A DNA stretch of 64,000 bases from Saposhnikovia divaricata (GCA_036435485.1 CM071598.1:40748501-40812500); one strand, 5' to 3'; counted from the stretch's first letter, positions 1 through 11,044 are shown. Numbers and translations: made by a program. The notes: generated from the sequence alone by a model not told the origin.

Positions 1-193
1 TACTAATTTACGCATATTTTATAAGATAAAATATAGTCATGAGTGATTTTGTTTGATTCATATTTGTGAGTACTTAATACAGTGAAGTTTTTATATTTAA
101 TACTAATGCGAAATTGAAGATATTAACGATCAAAAGTGTGCGTTGGCAAACGTGTCCAGTCAAAATGGGAAAAGTTTTTTGGGACGGAGGGAG
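1..193. mobile_element. Stowaway-type MITE, right part (left end outside window)
   Basis: The right terminal inverted repeat reads GGACGGAGGGAG at 182-193 and is followed by TA, the usual Stowaway (Tc1/mariner) target. The body is closely similar to both halves of the Stowaway element at 4931-6556, for example the stretch around 120-165. It lies in the last intron of the eIF3i gene. This copy lacks the Helitron and MITE insertions seen in the other copy and so serves as a paralogous empty site. Confidence 0.75.
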
Positions 194-731
194 TATTATT
201 GTGAGTAATGTAGGGATTGTTGTTGAAATTGGTATACCAAACAACCTAAAACACTAAGAATCCTTATTTTATAATATTTATAGGGACCAAGGCATTGTTG
301 GACTTGTTCTAAAGGTCTATTTTTCCAGTATGTTTATTTTTTCATTTTTTGCCACCTATAGGTCTATTTTCTGTGAAGCGTTGTTCATAGTTTTAGCTTA
401 TTTGGTATCCTCGCTTTTTAAAACAATACAAGTTTTTTAGAACAAGTATTAGGAGTTATAATATGCACAGAAGCACATAAAGCAACACCCCCCCCCCCCC
501 CCCCGGCCCTCTCTTATAGGCTCAAGCTACTACAGGTGGACTTTTACTAAACCTTTATCTTTTATTTATATACAAGTACAAGTTCTTTTGATGGAATTAT
601 GGTAAAATTGTATCGCACACCTGCACTGTTATGACATGTACTTCTCTTATGAAGTTGTGATTTTCTTTGAAATTTTATTTTCATATAGTGGTGAGCTTAA
701 ATTTTGTTTTTTGATTAATGTTTGTATATAG
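194..731 (+). other. 3' part of the last intron of the eIF3i gene
   Basis: AT-rich non-coding sequence ending in an acceptor, TTTGTATATAG, just before the terminal coding exon at 732. I see no other exon between the window start and 732, so the preceding exon must be upstream of the window. The stretch holds a pure run of 17 C at 488-504. Confidence 0.6.
488..504 (+). repeat. Poly-C homopolymer, 17 bp
   Basis: Uninterrupted run of 17 cytosines in the eIF3i intron, preceded by CAACA and followed by GGCCCTCTC. Long C runs are rare in AT-rich plant DNA and are prone to length errors in sequencing. Confidence 0.9.
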
Positions 732-807
732 TTTTTCAAGCGGAGGTGAAGATGGTTATGTTCGATTACATCACTTTGATCAAGACTACTTCAACATCAG
801 GATCTGA
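732..807 (+). CDS. TIF3I1: Eukaryotic translation initiation factor 3 subunit I, terminal exon (partial gene)
   Basis: The exon follows an AG acceptor at 730-731. Its first base completes a codon begun in the previous exon, and the last 24 codons then read to TGA at 805-807. They include the stretch GGEDGYVRLHHFD and end in DYFNIRI. From memory this is the characteristic C-terminus of eIF3i (TRIP-1), a seven-bladed WD40 protein of the eIF3 core that binds the eIF3b/g module and takes part in 43S preinitiation complex assembly in the cytosol. Only the last exon is in the window; the other WD repeats must lie upstream. The 3' UTR follows, with AATAAA near 1285 as a possible poly(A) signal. The gene converges on the UPF0426 gene at 2770-4840. 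No defect is visible. An eIF3i pseudogene fragment is possible but less likely, because the frame, acceptor and stop are all intact. Confidence 0.85.
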
Positions 808-1320
808 AAGGGAGAAGATTTGTATTCTTGTCAGTTTTGTGGTGTTTTAACTATTCTGAGATAAACTAGGGTGTCCTGTAATTTTTCTATTAGACATGAT
901 CTGTGTAAACGTTATTCCATTACTGGTCTGAAGTGGGAAAAGTTTTGTACGGCAAATGATAAAAATTTACCCTGTTTTTTCTTTTTTCATGAATGATGTC
1001 CTTGCTGCTATGTTCTACAAAATTCAAAGGAGATGGATACCATGATAAGAGGGTTCCACCTCACAAGGCTTTACAAAACCCACACCAGATGAATCATAAT
1101 CATCACTACATTGTGTTAGATAGTTTGCCACATTGTGTTGGATATGTTGTATTGGATTGCTTTATGATATCACAAACATTGTTTGGTACTGATTTGCCCA
1201 GGCAAGCCTCTAGTAACTTTAGTTATTCTTTTTGTTGGAAAATCTTACCAAATTAATTGAGGCATAAAGTTTAACCCTCAGATAAATAAAAACTGATAAA
1301 TTATTAAGCGTCTTGGGAAG
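808..1320 (+). other. Probable 3' UTR and flank of the eIF3i gene
   Basis: U-rich sequence after the TGA, without coding character. AATAAA at about 1285 is the best poly(A) signal candidate. The open frame at 993-1256 shows no recognisable protein and no splice context. Confidence 0.4.
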
Positions 1321-1680
1321 TTTAGTTATAATTATTGCTCGTTTGGTATATAATAGGTATTAACTTCCCATAGTCATTTCTATTTCTGTCTTTATAAAGT
1401 TTCTGGGAAGTAAAATTTTTTGTTTGGTTACATGCAGGAACTTGTATGGGAAGTAGTATATATGCAGATGTACACATATGCGTCTATAGCTATTTTTTAG
1501 GAGGGGAAGTGTAGATAACCTAGGTGGAGGTAGGTAAGTAACTTCCCACATTTTATAGGTATTTATACTTACCAAGTAATTTGTAATGCCTATGGTTCAT
1601 GCAACCAAACAACTCTATTTTTTCTCACTTACTAGGTATTTCAAATACCCATGTAAATACATGTCAACCAAACAACCTTT
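1321..1680. repeat. Fold-back AT-rich intergenic repeat, unclassified
   Basis: The words GTTTGG, GGTATTAACTTCCCA and their reverse complements recur on both sides (around 1340-1375 and 1535-1610), giving an inverted-repeat look. No clear termini or target duplication were found. Confidence 0.3.
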
Positions 1681-2288
1681 TAGTGCTTGTTTGGTTGTTC
1701 ATTTAAATACTCGCAAGTATCTAGGAAGTGCATAAAATCAAATTGTTTGGTTAACTATTAACAAGGGAAGTTGAAATACCTAGGAACTTTGAATACCCAC
1801 AAAACATGGGTAGTTAGTAACTTATGCCTTAATCCCGAGATTTTTTAAGTGAAGAAGTAAACGAATGTAAGAGGAAGTAATTGAAAGAAGAAGTAAATTG
1901 TTTTACTAACTTGCTCTCGAGCTTAAAAAATTATAGAGCGAAATTAATTTCATTAACATGCTACCGAGTAGGAAGGAAATCATATAAATGATTGTTAAGT
2001 TACAAATTACAATTCAATCCTTAGATTCAAAAAGTTACAATTCAAGTGGTAAGGGTATATTATATCAAGCGTTTTTTAAAATCACTTGATTTCACTTGAT
2101 TTTCACAACCTTTCACTTCTTTAAACAAACTCGAGAGCATGAATAGAAGTACAAATTATTTTATTTGCTTTCCCTTCTACTTACTTTCGTCCCTTTTTAA
2201 AACTCGGTAGCAGGATGTTACACTTCACAAATGAAGTGAATACCCATGTATGAAAATGACTTCCTATCATCAACCAAATAAGCACTAA
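1681..2288. mobile_element. MITE-like fold-back element
   Basis: The left end AGTGCTTGTTTGGTTG (about 1682) matches the reverse complement of the right end CAACCAAATAAGCACT (about 2271-2286). Further inverted pairs lie inside, such as TTGCTCTCGAGC with CTCGAGAGCATG, and GCTACCGAGT with ACTCGGTAGC. The element lies between the two convergent host genes. No transposase is present, and the target duplication is unclear, so the superfamily is not assigned. Confidence 0.5.
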
Positions 2289-2769
2289 GCTTCTCTGTAA
2301 TCCTACCTAAATCTCTATATAAATATTGTTATCAACTAAACTGGGTTAAATTTTAGTTGGCAAACAAAAAAAAAGGCTGGGTTTAAATTTTAGTTGGCCA
2401 AAAAAAAAACCACCTGGTTTGAATTTTGTTATAACTAAACTGCTACACAAGGACAGAATGCAGGCAATTTGAAAGCTGCTACGCGTAACAGTCTTACACT
2501 TTAATCATCAGTGGCAGCGTACAGCTTTAGGCACACCCAGTAAGAAGCTACAGCTTTATTTATCAATACAACTGTTACACACAATGTAGTCTCAGTGATG
2601 GTTACCAATTACCATACCATAGTATGAGCAAAATTAACTGTGTCGAAGAATGTATTACTTTGAGCAGTGTCGTGAATCTGCTCGGTTAAAATTCATATAG
2701 AAGATAAATACTTCTGTATAGTCTTTTACATGACCCCGCACATATAATTCAGTAAGCACATAAAACAAA

Positions 2770-4726
2770 TTACTCTATTTCAATCTGTTCTGGAACTTCT
2801 TGCGGAACACCTTCGGCCTCAATTTCTTCGGCAGCTAGACCAGAAGCTTCAAGTGTTCTGGTGATCCATTCCTTGAGAGGATCTTCATTTAAATCAAGTC
2901 TCAGAAGGCCTGCAAACATCCCTCCCAAGAAAGCAACAGGCTCCTGTGTAAATTGAAACATAGTTTAGATGAGTCATAGGCGTAAATGTATCTTTAAATA
3001 GTTTCCATACTAATTGTAATAATCAATTAATTATATGTAGGCAGCTAAATAATACCATAAGATTGACATGCAGTGCAGTTGAATGTATGCAAAAGTTACC
3101 TTCAGCATCATCAGTTATATACTTAAATGTAGACAGTTTGATAAAACCATAAAAAGTGACCTTTGGCACCATCTACCATATACTCCCTCCGGTCCAATAT
3201 AATAGTTTTTCTAAGGTTGTGCACACTTTGTTAAGAAATGGGAAGTTTCAAGAACTTAATTTTTTTTTTATATTAAGTTTTTTAAAATCTGAAATAAAAG
3301 GGTGCTACCAGGCAAAAAAAAAAAAGTTGACCTTATGATACTACATTTAACAAGATTCACTACTAGAGAGATTAGCATGTTGGTTCTTCCACAGTGTTTG
3401 AGAGGTGTAAAGTCAACAAAAGCTCTATAGTCAATTTTAAGGCGAAACTCGTGAAATGCGAATAACTTTTTCTTTTTTGACACAAGAAGAATTAGTGGAA
3501 ATAAGTATATTATATACAAACACGTCTATACACTTAAAAAATTCACAATATCATAGCACGCTGGTCTTGACTATTTTTGAATATGTCACTGGACGATAGA
3601 CATCAATCGACCTAACTGCAGGTACATGTGAAAACAATGATGAAAAGGCTATATTGGCCAGAGAAATGGAAGTTTTTATCATAATGCATTACTTCACCGG
3701 GGGGATTCACTACAAATACTAGCTTAGACCATTCTTGCTGAGATAATGGCCTTCTTCACATTCATCATCTTCTATGTCTGAAGAAAAATTGTTTGATGAT
3801 TCTTTTCACCATCTTCAACTACGAGAGCTGACTAAAATTGTTTGAGGTTCCTGTTCATCATATAGCATAGACTCGCAATTTGTTCTGAGAGCTTTTGGTT
3901 TAGACTTGCGCTTTATTACCAATTTAAGACTTGCAAAAATTCACTACTTTTTGACACACAAATTTGTGCCTACTCGTGAAGCGTGCTTTTTACAACACTG
4001 CTTTCACTCTTGTTAGGTTGTCAAAGGCAACGATCATTTCTCTAAGCAGACAAGAGACAACCAAGTCATAATAACTAGCCAATTATCCAACAATTTTCTA
4101 CCAGTTAGCTTTAGGTGAAAGGTTGGTAAAAATCTCAAAGTTACTGTTGCTGCACCATCAAAGCTCCCTCCGAATATGTCTACAGAAAGCCGAACACATA
4201 CTACAATCCCTATGCTCATTCCGTTCTCTTACAGAACCCATAGAACTATTACACAGCTCCCCTTTATCGTCACCCACAGTATGTTAATACAAAAAGTTAA
4301 TATGCTAATCTCTTCTGTTTTACGGTTGATTATCATTTAAAGGGAAGAAACATTAATTTAATTTTCGATATAATAATCAGGCATTACTTTAAAATCGCAG
4401 TGGGAAAATACCATCTACAAATTATCACCCCTTCCAAATTAATACTTGCAATATAGTACTTTGGTCCTACCCCAATAAAACAATTTCTAAAGCCACAACT
4501 AATCAAACAACTCACTAAGTAAAACTAATCAATAAAAAAAAAGATAATAAATCAACAAGAACACAAGGGGTTACCTTAAAAGCTTCTTTTAAAATGGGTT
4601 CATCTGGGAAATTGCAGGAAGAAGCTTTAACACTAACTACGCTTCTTCTTCTTCTTCCATGTATAACGCCTTTAGATTTCCACTGTATCATATAACATAA
4701 AATTGAACCAAGATTATAAAATAAAT

Positions 4727-4767
<41 letters not shown>

Positions 4768-4840
4768 CTTAATAACAAAACCAGAAGATTACTTGTGCAC
4801 AAAATGGTTGAGAAATGGGAGCCAGTGACGTCATCATCAT
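2770..4840 (-). CDS. UPF0426-type chloroplast protein, three exons
   Basis: The gene model joins three exons on the minus strand: 4840-4793, 4682-4575 and 2943-2770. All introns are GT-AG, in phase 0, with no internal stop, and the product is 109 residues. The first exon starts with three consecutive ATG codons. The early residues are basic and Ser-rich with almost no acidic residues, as in a chloroplast transit peptide. The conserved core is in exon 3: FLGGMFAGLLRLDLNEDPL, followed by a WITRTLEASG stretch and an acidic tail ending EQIEIE. I recognise this as the small plant family represented by Arabidopsis At1g28150 (UPF0426), located in plastids and of unknown biochemical function. Intron 1 (110 bp) holds a GA microsatellite. 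Intron 2 (1631 bp) holds a Stowaway remnant. Which of the three ATGs is used, and the exact length of exon 1, are the least certain points. Confidence 0.85.
2944..4574 (-). other. Intron 2 of the UPF0426 gene
   Basis: Donor GTAACC at 4574, acceptor TTTACACAG ending at 2944. Apart from a MITE end at 3183-3195, I see no genes or ordered structure in it; the open frames here have no protein character. Confidence 0.75.
3183..3195 (+). mobile_element. Stowaway-like terminal repeat, apparently truncated element
   Basis: CTCCCTCCGGTCC directly after TA (3181-3182) matches a Stowaway left end. No matching right end was found in the following few hundred bases, so this is probably a truncated copy inside intron 2 of the UPF0426 gene. 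Confidence 0.5.
4729..4764 (+). repeat. (GA)n microsatellite, about 35 bp
   Basis: Perfect GA dinucleotide run inside intron 1 of the UPF0426 gene. On the gene strand it is a CT run, part of a pyrimidine-rich intron. Confidence 0.95.
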
Positions 4841-5043
4841 CTTCTTTTCTCAAGGTAATAGACAAGAGTATGCACTTAATCTTTATGTTTTGCTTCTGGT
4901 AAAACAGTGGAACTTTAACTCGACGAACTACTCCCTCCGTCTATTTTTGTTTTTTCTATTTTGATATTTTAGCATGATTATTAGTTTACGTTTAATTTAT
5001 TAGACAAAATATAATCATGAGTGATTTTATTTGATTCATTATA

Positions 5044-6122
5044 TCTTTATATATAATAAGCGTAAAAAAGATCTAATCCATAATTTTGGTTTGATCGCTG
5101 TACTTCCAAAATAATCTCAACCGTCAAATCTAATATTTTTAAAAATAGATGATCAAAATTATATCATATTAAAATGAAAATTATATCTAAAAAGGATATA
5201 ATTAAAGAAGTTTGTATTATAATTGAATTTTAAAAATAAAATTATAATATGAAAAGGATATAATTAAACGGATACAATTGAATTTTATTTATTTTATTAA
5301 TATTAAAAAATTCATATTTACTATTTGGACTCTATCTTGAGATCTAGAAATCAGATTTGGATGATTTTACGGCCCAGGCGAAACTCAAAAAATTATCTTT
5401 AATTTAGTGATGATTTAACAATTATTATAGAAATGAAAACACTCATACTATCAAGAGACAATATAATTAGGAATTTTACATTAATCCTATTCAGTGCAGA
5501 AGACCGACATTGATAATCCTATTCAATGTAGAAAACCAAATTATGAATTTTTATATTAATCAAATTCAGCGCAGAAGACCTACATTGATAATCCTATTCA
5601 ATGTAGAAAACCAAATTATATGATTTAAATTATTGACATACATTTTTACGTATTTCAATATAAATACACTTTTTAGTTTACATGTTAAAAAATAAAATAT
5701 TTTTTATGCTAGATCTATCATTTTTCATCTATTTATTTTATGATCTAACGGTTCTTATTTAATATTTCGTACTGGAAAACCAAACTACTCGCAACCAAAA
5801 TTTTGGACAAAATCACTCTTACACTCATTATTAAAACCATATTTGATTGTTAGTAGAACTATCTTCAACTAATAAGAATGGTATTTTGATAATCAAAACG
5901 AAATATAAGTAGATTTCATAAATCAAACAGATTTTTTAACTTAAAAAATCGTCATTTTCTTATCTTTTTTGTTTATGTGTAGTTTTAATTGAAAAATAAT
6001 TGTTAAATCATCACTAAATTAAAGATTATTTTGTTAATTTCATGTGGGCTGTAAAATCGTCCAAATCAAAATTTTAAGAATTCAAGATTGAGCAAAAATA
6101 TTAAATTAATCATGTAAAATCT

Positions 6123-6154
<32 letters not shown>

Positions 6155-6220
6155 TTAAAAAAAGTTAATATAATTATAAATATTATAAAGTAACTGTACG
6201 TTGCACGGGTTATAAGCTAG
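5044..6220 (+). mobile_element. Non-autonomous Helitron, 1.18 kb
   Basis: It begins TCTTTATATATAATAAGC and ends CTAG, placed between A (5043) and T (6221) as Helitrons require. Just before the end is GTACGTTGCACGGGTTATAA, a GC-rich subterminal stretch typical of plant Helitrons. It contains a TA run near 6124-6152 and no Rep/helicase ORF. A diverged copy lies at 22449-23600. The boundaries are supported by the uninterrupted Stowaway copy at 1-193. Confidence 0.75.
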
Positions 6221-6243
6221 TATTTGTAAATACTTTAATATAA

Positions 6244-6436
6244 GAGAAAAAGGATCCTGAGATTGATCTCAGGGAACTTTTGCTGAGATACCTAAAAATA
6301 TATTATAAATTTAATTGGGCCCGCATGATTAATTAAAAAATTGTGATTTTACAGGAATGTCCATTCTATATTTGCATACAATATTCTATGTATCTCAGGT
6401 AACTTTCCTGAGATACATCTCTGGTTCCTCAATCTC
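6244..6436 (+). mobile_element. MULE-type MITE copy 1, 193 bp
   Basis: Flanked by a perfect 9-bp direct repeat, TTAATATAA (6235-6243 and 6437-6445), which is the Mutator hallmark. The terminal repeats begin GAGA and contain CCTGAGAT. There is no coding capacity. It is inserted inside the Stowaway element, 24 bp after the Helitron end. Confidence 0.75.
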
Positions 6437-6600
6437 TTAATATAATAAAGTTTTTATATTTAATACTAATACGAAATTAAAGATATTAACGATCAAAAGT
6501 ATGCGTTGGCAAACGTGTCCAGTCCAAACATGAAAAGTAATAAGAGACGGAGGGAGTACTATTTTTGACACGAATATCATTATAAACGAATATATTTAAA

Positions 6601-6792
6601 GAGATTAGGGAGCCTGAGATATATTTCAGGTAAGTTCTCTGAGATATCTATCTTTTATATGTAAAAATGGGTTGGACATTTTAGTAAATTCAAAAAAATT
6701 TTAATTAGACCTACGGGCCCAGTAAAATTTAAAGTTATTTTGTACGAATCTCAGGAAAAATTTCCTGACACCTATCTCAGGATCCTTTTCTC
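6601..6792 (-). mobile_element. MULE-type MITE copy 2, 192 bp, inverted relative to copy 1
   Basis: Flanked by a perfect 9-bp direct repeat, ATATTTAAA (6592-6600 and 6793-6801). Its reverse complement matches copy 1 along most of its length, including the AATTTTACTGGGCCCG stretch. It lies just outside the Stowaway element. Confidence 0.75.
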
Positions 6793-6801
6793 ATATTTAA
6801 A

Positions 6802-7861
6802 TATAATTAATAAGATACTTCGATCAATATTTACTAATTATTTTCTATTTTATTTGCACAATGTCTTCAGTGTGATGGGCAAATATTTATAGTTAGTGAA
6901 TTAATATTATTTTAGTTTATTTTATCATAATTTAGAAGTTCATTTCTTATTTACATAAATTTATAACCAATTTATAACTTGTAAGTAAGAAAAAATAGTT
7001 ATGATATAACAAAAATTAGTTTTTTTTATAACGTCATTTTTTAATTCATTGAGCGAAAATGTATATTGGGGAACTTTATATTTTTAAGATATACGTCCAA
7101 CTTCTAATTAAATTATGCTAATTAAATATTTGAGAATAATTTTGAAAGTACTTTTAAAAACTTTAGCATTTTTCTCGTATGAAAAAGGGATCTTAATCAT
7201 GATAAGCTTTCGCTCGGCCTAGCAATTCTCAGGATATGAGCCAACCGATTTCATGAATCAGCAATCTAAAGCATGAATAATAGTATTATTTGGTAAATAA
7301 ACTTGAAAAAGATATTTAAATGCTTTTATTTTGTTTTTATCCTACTAATAATATTTGAGAAGTAATAAATTATACTTTATCTCAATAATAACTTTATTAT
7401 TTTTATATTAAATATTAAATATTTTATTATTAGTAATTATTTAATAAAAGATGATTCTACTAGTCCTAGCTACTAGTACAGTAGTACTACTGAACAAGAC
7501 AACAGCCGAACTGCCGAAGGCCTCTCTGTCCTGCACCAACATTCTACCCAGTCTACTTTACTAAGCAAATGGTCTTAAATAAATTTAGTATCAAATAAAA
7601 AATTTAAGATTTTAATATTTAATATCCATTATAATTGTGTAATATATATTATAAAAATTAATTATAATACATCTTACTATAATTGTGATTAAATTTATAT
7701 TAAATAGTAAATTTTTAATAAATATTTTTTGATTAAAAAACATGTATTATATGAATATATTAAAAATATTATTGTATTTAAATTAGAATTGTTAATTAAA
7801 ATTAAAATTAAAATAATTCTTATATTTAAATAAAAATTATTAAATTAACTAGACAGTTAGG
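6802..7861. other. AT-rich intergenic DNA, no feature seen
   Basis: Very AT-rich sequence without open frames of interest. A less AT-rich patch at 7450-7560 has no recognisable content. Confidence 0.5.
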
Positions 7862-8482
7862 TGTTGGACCGCGCAACACCCATTAACTCCATATTAGTAT
7901 GATATTGTCCGCTTTGGGCCGTGGCCAAGCCCGCACGGATTTGTTTTTGGGCTCCTCCCAAAAGGTCTCATATTAATGGAGTTGTTTGGCTGCTTATATT
8001 TAAGATAATTCTTTTTTATCTTAACGATGTGGGATTTGAGTTGACACCTACTCTACAATCTCCCCTCAATCCAGGAACCACCAATCTTGTGATCCTTATA
8101 CTGCCGCTATTCATTTGTTTCTCATCATCTTGTGGGACACGCTGCCCGACCACCTCAATGTCAGGAAGACTTTCGATACAAGCCGTCCAAGATCTCCAAT
8201 CGCGGTTCTAGAGAGCCTCCCACGCCACACAACTTGCAGCCCGTAATCCCAGGATCAACTTCTTAACCATCGGCTCTGATACCACTTGTTGGGCCGCGCA
8301 ACACCCATTAACTCCACATTAGTATGATATTGTCCGCTCTGGGCCGTGGCTAAGCCCGCACGGATTTGTTTTTGGGCTACTCCCAAAAGGCCTCATACTA
8401 ACGGAGTTGTTTGACTGCTTATATTTAAGATAATTCTTCTTTATCTTAACGATGTGGAACTTGGGTTGACACCCACTCTATA
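7862..8482 (-). mobile_element. TRIM retrotransposon (terminal-repeat retrotransposon in miniature)
   Basis: Two 196-bp direct repeats, at 7862-8057 and 8287-8482, start TGTTGG and end near CTCTACA. Next to the right repeat lies the reverse complement of the initiator tRNA-Met primer site TGGTATCAGAGCC (8272-8284). Next to the left repeat lies a reversed purine tract, GGATTGAGGGGAGAT. The element therefore runs on the minus strand with its 5' LTR on the right. The internal part is only about 229 bp and codes for nothing, so it depends on other elements for all proteins. The flanks TTAGG and TTATG are only similar, so a perfect target duplication is not shown. Confidence 0.85.
8272..8284 (-). 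other. Primer binding site of the TRIM (tRNA-Met)
   Basis: The minus strand reads TGGTATCAGAGCC, complementary to the 3' end of initiator tRNA-Met, immediately inside the 5' LTR. Confidence 0.85.
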
Positions 8483-9516
8483 TTATGAAATTTGTCCCGA
8501 CTGGATTCAATTGTTTTAATAAAATTTTCACCTTTCGTCCAAAAAAAAAGATGATTCTAAAACCATATCAATCCAATTCACGAATACAACAGTTGAAGGC
8601 CTAGCAACAGAGTTAGCGCGCCCCTTTTCTTTCTCAAAGTCAAGTTTCTCGCTTGTTAGTAAAGCTTTGAAGCCCCTACTTTTATGTTATATGGGATATT
8701 TGAAGAAGCGCGGGGTTGGAACCCTATGGGCTGGTCTCGATCTCGCTTGATGGTTGGTGCCCCTCTCGATGATTGATTGTTGACTCAACATTGATTTCGT
8801 GCTCCATCCCTTCCATTTCTTTACACTTTCCTTTTCGGGACGTCCCACCAATTTTTTACACTACTAAAAATAGTAACTTTTAACAATAAAATACTTTATT
8901 ACATCCACTACTTCATTCCACTTTTTCAACACTTTATACTATTACACCCACTAGTGCACTTATTTTAACAATAAAATCACTATTACACCCCTACTTTATT
9001 TATTTTAATAATATTATACACACTATCCTTGATCTCCGTGCCCAAACCAAATGTAAACATTTGACCGGGACAGAGGGAGTAGTACTAGTTTTAGGATAAA
9101 ACTGAAATTGTAATTGAAAATTTTCGATTTTTAAAATTGGAAGTTGAAATCGTAATTGTAATCGAATTGGCGGTTCAGGTTCGATTTCAAAAATCACGGT
9201 TTTGATTATAATCGGTTTAATTTCGATTATAATTAAATTCTTCTAAGCATTTTTAAATTTTTTGACATGATTCACTAAGTGGTCTTCCAATATTCACTAA
9301 GTGATCCACAAATTTAATATAAATTATTAATTAAATAATATAAAATTATTTAACTAAGTGTTCTACTAGGTATTTCATTAACTAATTCAAAATTAGATTT
9401 AATATAATTTTTAAAATTATTTTATTAAGTGTTCAAGAGTGATAATATTTATTTTAAAAATAATATTTTAAATTTTATTACTTATTTTAAAATAAGAATT
9501 CATATTATCTTTTGTA
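8483..9516. other. Intergenic DNA with a Stowaway remnant
   Basis: A moderately GC-rich patch at 8610-8810 has no recognised content. A Stowaway-like right end, GGGACAGAGGGAG followed by TA, lies at 9067-9079, with internal Stowaway-like sequence from about 8836. The left end is missing. From 9090 to 9516 the sequence is AT-rich, with repeated ATTATAATCGG-type words and no gene. Confidence 0.5.
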
Positions 9517-9521
9517 AAACT

Positions 9522-10866
9522 TGAAAATGCACACCTAGAGGGGGGGAATAGGTATAAATGGCTAACTATATTCAACTAAGTCCGATTTTAAAAATTACCA
9601 GAAACAGCTTACTGATTTCGTTTTATGCAGAGACAAATGGTAAGCTGAATGTAAACAGTATGCTGAATGTAAAGATAACAAGTACAGTAAAATGCATAAA
9701 CAGTAAGCTAAATGCAAGCAGTAAGTAAAGAGCAGAAAATAAAGAACACAGAGACTTTTAGCCAGGTTCGACCCCTAACCCCTATGGTCTACGTCCTGGT
9801 CCCTTACCAACTTGGTAAGAGAATATATTATTGATCACTGAAATAAACCAATTACAAGATACAACAATATATCTCCCTCAATACCCAGCTGTTGACAAAT
9901 GGCGTGGTGAACTCCTGTTTCTGAACTTGCTCTCTAAGCTATACTTCCCAAGTATACTTCTCTAGCAACGATCACCAAACCCTAGTTCCCAAGCCAACTT
10001 GTCCAACAACTAAACCTTACAAATCGAACAATACAATCAATAGATGAATACAACTCAACTATGAACTCTCTAAGATATAACACATATGAATATATTAAGA
10101 GCTCGAGAGAATCAAAAGAATATAGCAATGAAAAACCGAGTTGTTTGAAATCTTGTGTTCTTGAAAGTTTTCTCTGAATTGTTATTCCTCTTAAACTGAA
10201 TAAACACAAGAAAGAGTTTATAAAGCTTCACACCAACATTCAGAAAATCAATCACCAATTATTCGAACGATTCCGAAATCAATTTCTAACGTTCAATTGG
10301 TTAGAGATTTTACAAACGTTCTTGTGAACGTTAGACAGAAGGTTTGAAAGAGATGAAACGATTGAAAGCTTAACCTTCTGATTTGTATAGATATAAAAAC
10401 GCGTATAGGAGATTTGAAAGAAAGAAATCTTTTAAATAAGGAAACTCCTATAAGTTTTATGATTTTGTTTTAAAGAAAGATATTTGAAAAGATTTGAGCT
10501 CTAGAATATATTATATACGTATTATATAATAAAGAGCCCTCACAATATATTTCCTGAAATAAATCCTTGAGAATCGAACTTGATCTTTATCTTCAGGAAT
10601 TCTGGCAGTTGCAAATGGCTTGCTGTTTGTGACTGACTGTCAGAAATGGCTTGCTGTTTGTGAACTGTCAGTGTGCAATTGGCTTGCCAGACTCTCTCTG
10701 TTGTAACACCAAATGGCTTGCTGTTTGTATATTCTGTGTAAACAATCACTAGGCTAATATACCCTGCAAAACCACGTTAGTACAATACAAGCATACCACG
10801 ATGTTTTATATCAAACTACAATCAAATAGCTTGCTGAATGTGATCATCAAAACCATAGGAGTATCA
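9522..10866 (-). repeat. 3' LTR of element A, 1345 bp
   Basis: Direct copy of 20895-22094 with the same ends (plus strand TGAAAATGCACACC to GGAGTATCA). It holds about 145 bp, around 10430-10585, that the other LTR lacks. The word GGCTTGCTG and variants recur here (10610-10730, 10830). Confidence 0.93.
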
Positions 10867-11044
10867 ATCTCCCCCTTTTTGATGATTACACAATATTTAG
10901 GAGAAATAAGAACTCCCCCTAAATCCCTGCATATTAGTACATTTTGATATAAAACAGATTCAAGATAAACAAGCATAATTAATCATATCCAAATCGAATA
11001 TCTTGACCAAACAAGCAAATAAATTCTCCTAAATTTCTCCCCCT
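10867..11044 (-). promoter_or_regulatory. Multiple polypurine tracts of element A
   Basis: On the minus strand three similar tracts precede the 3' LTR: AGGGGGAGA (11044-11036), AGGGGGAGTT (about 10920-10911) and AAAAAGGGGGAGAT (10880-10867). The last directly abuts the LTR and is the likely plus-strand primer. Repeated PPT-like tracts are a described feature of Sireviruses. Confidence 0.75.

Larger units (their letters stand above)
4931..6556. mobile_element. Stowaway MITE carrying two nested insertions
   Basis: The ends CTCCCTCCGTCT (4931-4942) and AGACGGAGGGAG (6545-6556) are perfect inverted repeats, each flanked by TA (4929-4930 and 6557-6558). The Stowaway sequence proper is short; a Helitron (5044-6220) and a MULE-type MITE (6244-6436) sit inside it. 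Outside these insertions the sequence aligns with the copy at 1-193. Confidence 0.85.

Noticed and set aside
993..1256. 87-codon open frame after eIF3i
   Set aside because: Lies in the 3' UTR/flank, starts at a non-ATG codon, no recognisable protein.
4515..4865. Continuous 116-codon frame with a Leu/Ser run, read as a membrane protein
   Set aside because: The Leu/Ser run is the translated GA/CT microsatellite of an intron; the spliced model with exons 4840-4793 and 4682-4575 explains the region.
7921..8211. 96-codon open frame in the TRIM element
   Set aside because: It runs through the LTR and primer site against the element's orientation; no coding signal.
8610..8810. GC-richer patch considered as organellar DNA insertion
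   Set aside because: I could not match it to any plastid or mitochondrial gene from memory; no basis for a call.
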